Positions 18,719 through 20,303 of a DNA stretch of 20,303 bases are shown here, piece after piece (the stretch's first letter is position 1; every line of letters begins with the position of its first letter). The stretch covers positions 1-20,303 of the forward strand of contig JAYMTA010001374.1 of the NCBI GenBank assembly GCA_036897625.1. The letters run 5' to 3'. This DNA is from Pelargonium cotyledonis. Its lineage: Eukaryota > Streptophyta > Magnoliopsida > Geraniales > Geraniaceae. A program made the translations under genes and the position numbers. Below the pieces are notes generated by a model. The model made no database searches. It was not told the origin of the DNA and worked only from the letters and a program-made list of their open reading frames with translations.

Positions 18719-19249
18719 AAATTTAGGGATAATTATACATATCATCTCTCACGTATACATCTTTTAGCTCTAGTTGTCTTCAAATATTGCTTCTATTTAC
18801 TGGATACTCTAAACTATGCAAAAATCTTTCCGTTCAATTTTTTAGTTACATTTAACGGAAAATTTCACTTATCAGGTCATGTGCCAAACACATGACCATT
18901 TGTTTTTTAAATTCCAAAAATATTTTTCACTATATTACTATTTTTTTTCATCAAGAACATGTTCATCATACTTCGCCAGACACTTCAAAATATCGCCAAA
19001 ATCTGAGTTTTTTTGCCGGAAAATGCAAGTGACACCGAAAACTTTTAAGTCTAGTCGGAAATTACATTTTTTTGGTCCATTTAATAGGATGTTAATCACA
19101 ATGAAGCAAACTCATTTATATAGTTTAATTACAACGTGGAGCTTAATTTACAAAACTGAAAAATTAAGATTCATATTTTCCTGGAACACATTTTTTTCAT
19201 TTGCTTAAGTCCTCTCTTGTGGTAATGAGAAGTAGTAGTGTTCAAGTGA

Positions 19250-19850
19250 AGCTCTTGTGATCTCTTCCTTTCAGCTTCCAGTTCCTCCAACTAGAAACAC
19301 AACTCGAACATGCGGTCTTTCATTGGTCAAGTCTCTCAATCAGAGACCATTTGGCTTCTGTCTCCATCATCACCTCATCAATTGGACGATAGTGCTTCTC
19401 TAAGCTCTTACATGACAACTCCGGCGGAACTTGTCGGAACTCGGCGGAGCAGATCTGGAGTGGCTCTTCAGACTTCAGATCTCACCAGAGATCCAGTCGG
19501 TTGCCCAGATCTGGAATGGCTCTTCAGTTCTCGTCGGAGCTCCAACGACTTCACCTCCCTGCATTAACGGAGACCACCGCCACCTGCAAAAACGGAGACC
19601 CACGCCGTCCATCGTCGATCGGAAAAGAAGGGGAGGAGTTTGAGCTGTGGAGATGGAAATCTGGGACCAACGAGCACCGGAGATCGCCTTCTTCACCATG
19701 GTTGTTGTTCGAGAGCGTCTCCGTTTCAGCCATTTGAACCGAGCTCGTAAGATCTGCAGATTTAGTGTCGGTCATAGCCAATATTCGTCGGTCCTCGCCG
19801 GTCCAGATATGCAGGAGGAGCCCCGTTGTCATCGTGAAGAAGAAAAACGA
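19250..19850. other. GC-richer core of the inverted-repeat element
   Basis: Several overlapping open frames of 60-110 codons occur here on both strands, as expected for GC-richer DNA; none shows a recognisable domain. The block contains cggcggaacttgtcggaact and a near-perfect 22-bp direct repeat. It may be a captured gene fragment, but I cannot identify a donor. Confidence 0.35.
19450..19527 (+). repeat. 22-bp direct repeat pair
   Basis: The phrase cagatctggRtggctcttcag, preceded or followed by one extra base (A/G variant at one site), occurs at 19450-19471 and 19506-19527 with a single mismatch, 56 bp apart. Confidence 0.8.
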
Positions 19851-20062
19851 CAGTTAGGAATGTTTGTTTGCCTGGCTCCTGTTTTTATTTTATTTAAGAG
19901 GTTAATAAGGTCATTTGTATACTTAACTGATGACAACATGGCCGGAAAGATCTTTGGCAAAGTTTAATGTGCCTAGTAATTAGAAACAAATACTTGAGGG
20001 TAGCCATGATTAAATGTGGATACTTGAGGAGTTATATGTGTAAATATCACTTAAATTTAGAA

Positions 20063-20303
20063 TCTCTATTATCAAGAATGAACCGAATTAATTCATCTAC
20101 TTTTAAATTGATCGAATTAATCCCTTTACTATTAAAAAGTGAACTCCATTAGTCCCTCCCGTTAAATTCCGTCAAATCACTGTTAAAATTGTTGATGTGA
20201 GCGGTCCCTCTACTATTAGAAATGAACCAAATTAGTTTATCTACTTCTAAATGGACCGAATTAGTTCCTCTACTATCCAAAAGTGAACTCTATTAGTCCC
20301 TGC
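20063..20303. repeat. Repeat with 144-bp period, truncated by window edge
   Basis: The unit at about 20063-20158 recurs at about 20207-20301. Both copies contain gaaYgaaccRaattaRtt-like and aagtgaactcYattagtccc phrases, separated by a spacer with ccgttaaattccgtcaaatc. The spacer motif resembles terminal regions of plant Mutator-like elements, so this could be the start of another element or a tandem array running past the window. Confidence 0.65.

Larger units (their letters stand above)
18727..20052. mobile_element. Inverted-repeat DNA transposon, ~1.33 kb, diverged
   Basis: The arms at about 18727-18845 and 19935-20052 are inverted copies. Compare, on the left, caaatattgcttctatttac and gcaaaaatctttccg with, on the right read on the minus strand, caagtatttgtttctaatta and gccaaagatctttccgg. 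The identical octamer AAATTTAG flanks the element (18719-18726 and 20053-20060), a candidate target duplication. Eight bases would fit hAT; nine with a mismatch would fit Mutator-like. No transposase frame is seen. The central 19250-19850 is GC-richer than the arms. Confidence 0.65.

Noticed and set aside
1..20303. CRISPR array, bacterial operon or defence system
   Set aside because: No regularly spaced short repeats with unique spacers and no prokaryotic gene organisation; the introns and transposons are those of a plant.

Overview
This is nuclear DNA from a flowering plant, most likely a eudicot. It is AT-rich and has long introns with GT/AG borders. It is crowded with plant-type transposable elements: a Stowaway MITE, a Mutator-like element, a solo LTR, poly(A)-tailed retroposons and tRNA-derived SINE-like copies. 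Only one convincing host gene is present.

That gene fills about 2.6-15.6 kb on the minus strand. It encodes a plant cation-chloride cotransporter of the CCC1/HAP5 type (SLC12 family). I rebuilt it as 13 coding exons, all joined at GT/AG sites with compatible phases. It starts at 15584, where an in-frame stop 13 codons upstream fixes the first possible ATG. It runs through a 12-helix transporter core into a single long exon for the cytosolic C-terminal domain. As written, the reading frame breaks near the C-terminus, at about 2710/2711. A 7-base deficit relative to the family puts the last 28 conserved residues in another frame, and translation ends after 14 unrelated residues at 2666. This is either a real recent mutation or a base-level assembly error, and it is the most consequential observation in the window.

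Several introns carry transposon insertions. Intron 12 holds a complete 1.56 kb Mutator-like element with TIRs of about 210 bp and a 9-bp target duplication. Intron 9 holds a SINE-like element whose body is tandemly duplicated. Intron 10 holds a second tRNA-like promoter unit on the gene's own strand.

The flanks are transposon debris. Left flank (1-2.6 kb): an RNase H-like fragment of an old pararetrovirus or retroelement, a direct repeat around a 19-bp tandem repeat, a complete 262-bp Stowaway MITE, and a 253-bp tandem duplication I do not recognise. Right flank (15.9-20.3 kb): a poly(A)-tailed retroposon between target duplications of about 23 bp; a 973-bp solo LTR with a perfect 5-bp target duplication, inserted in or beside an older LINE-like remnant; an AT-rich tandem-repeat segment; a 1.3 kb inverted-repeat element with a GC-richer core; and a 144-bp-period repeat cut by the window edge. 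I see no tRNA or rRNA gene, no CRISPR array, and no previously undescribed multi-gene system.
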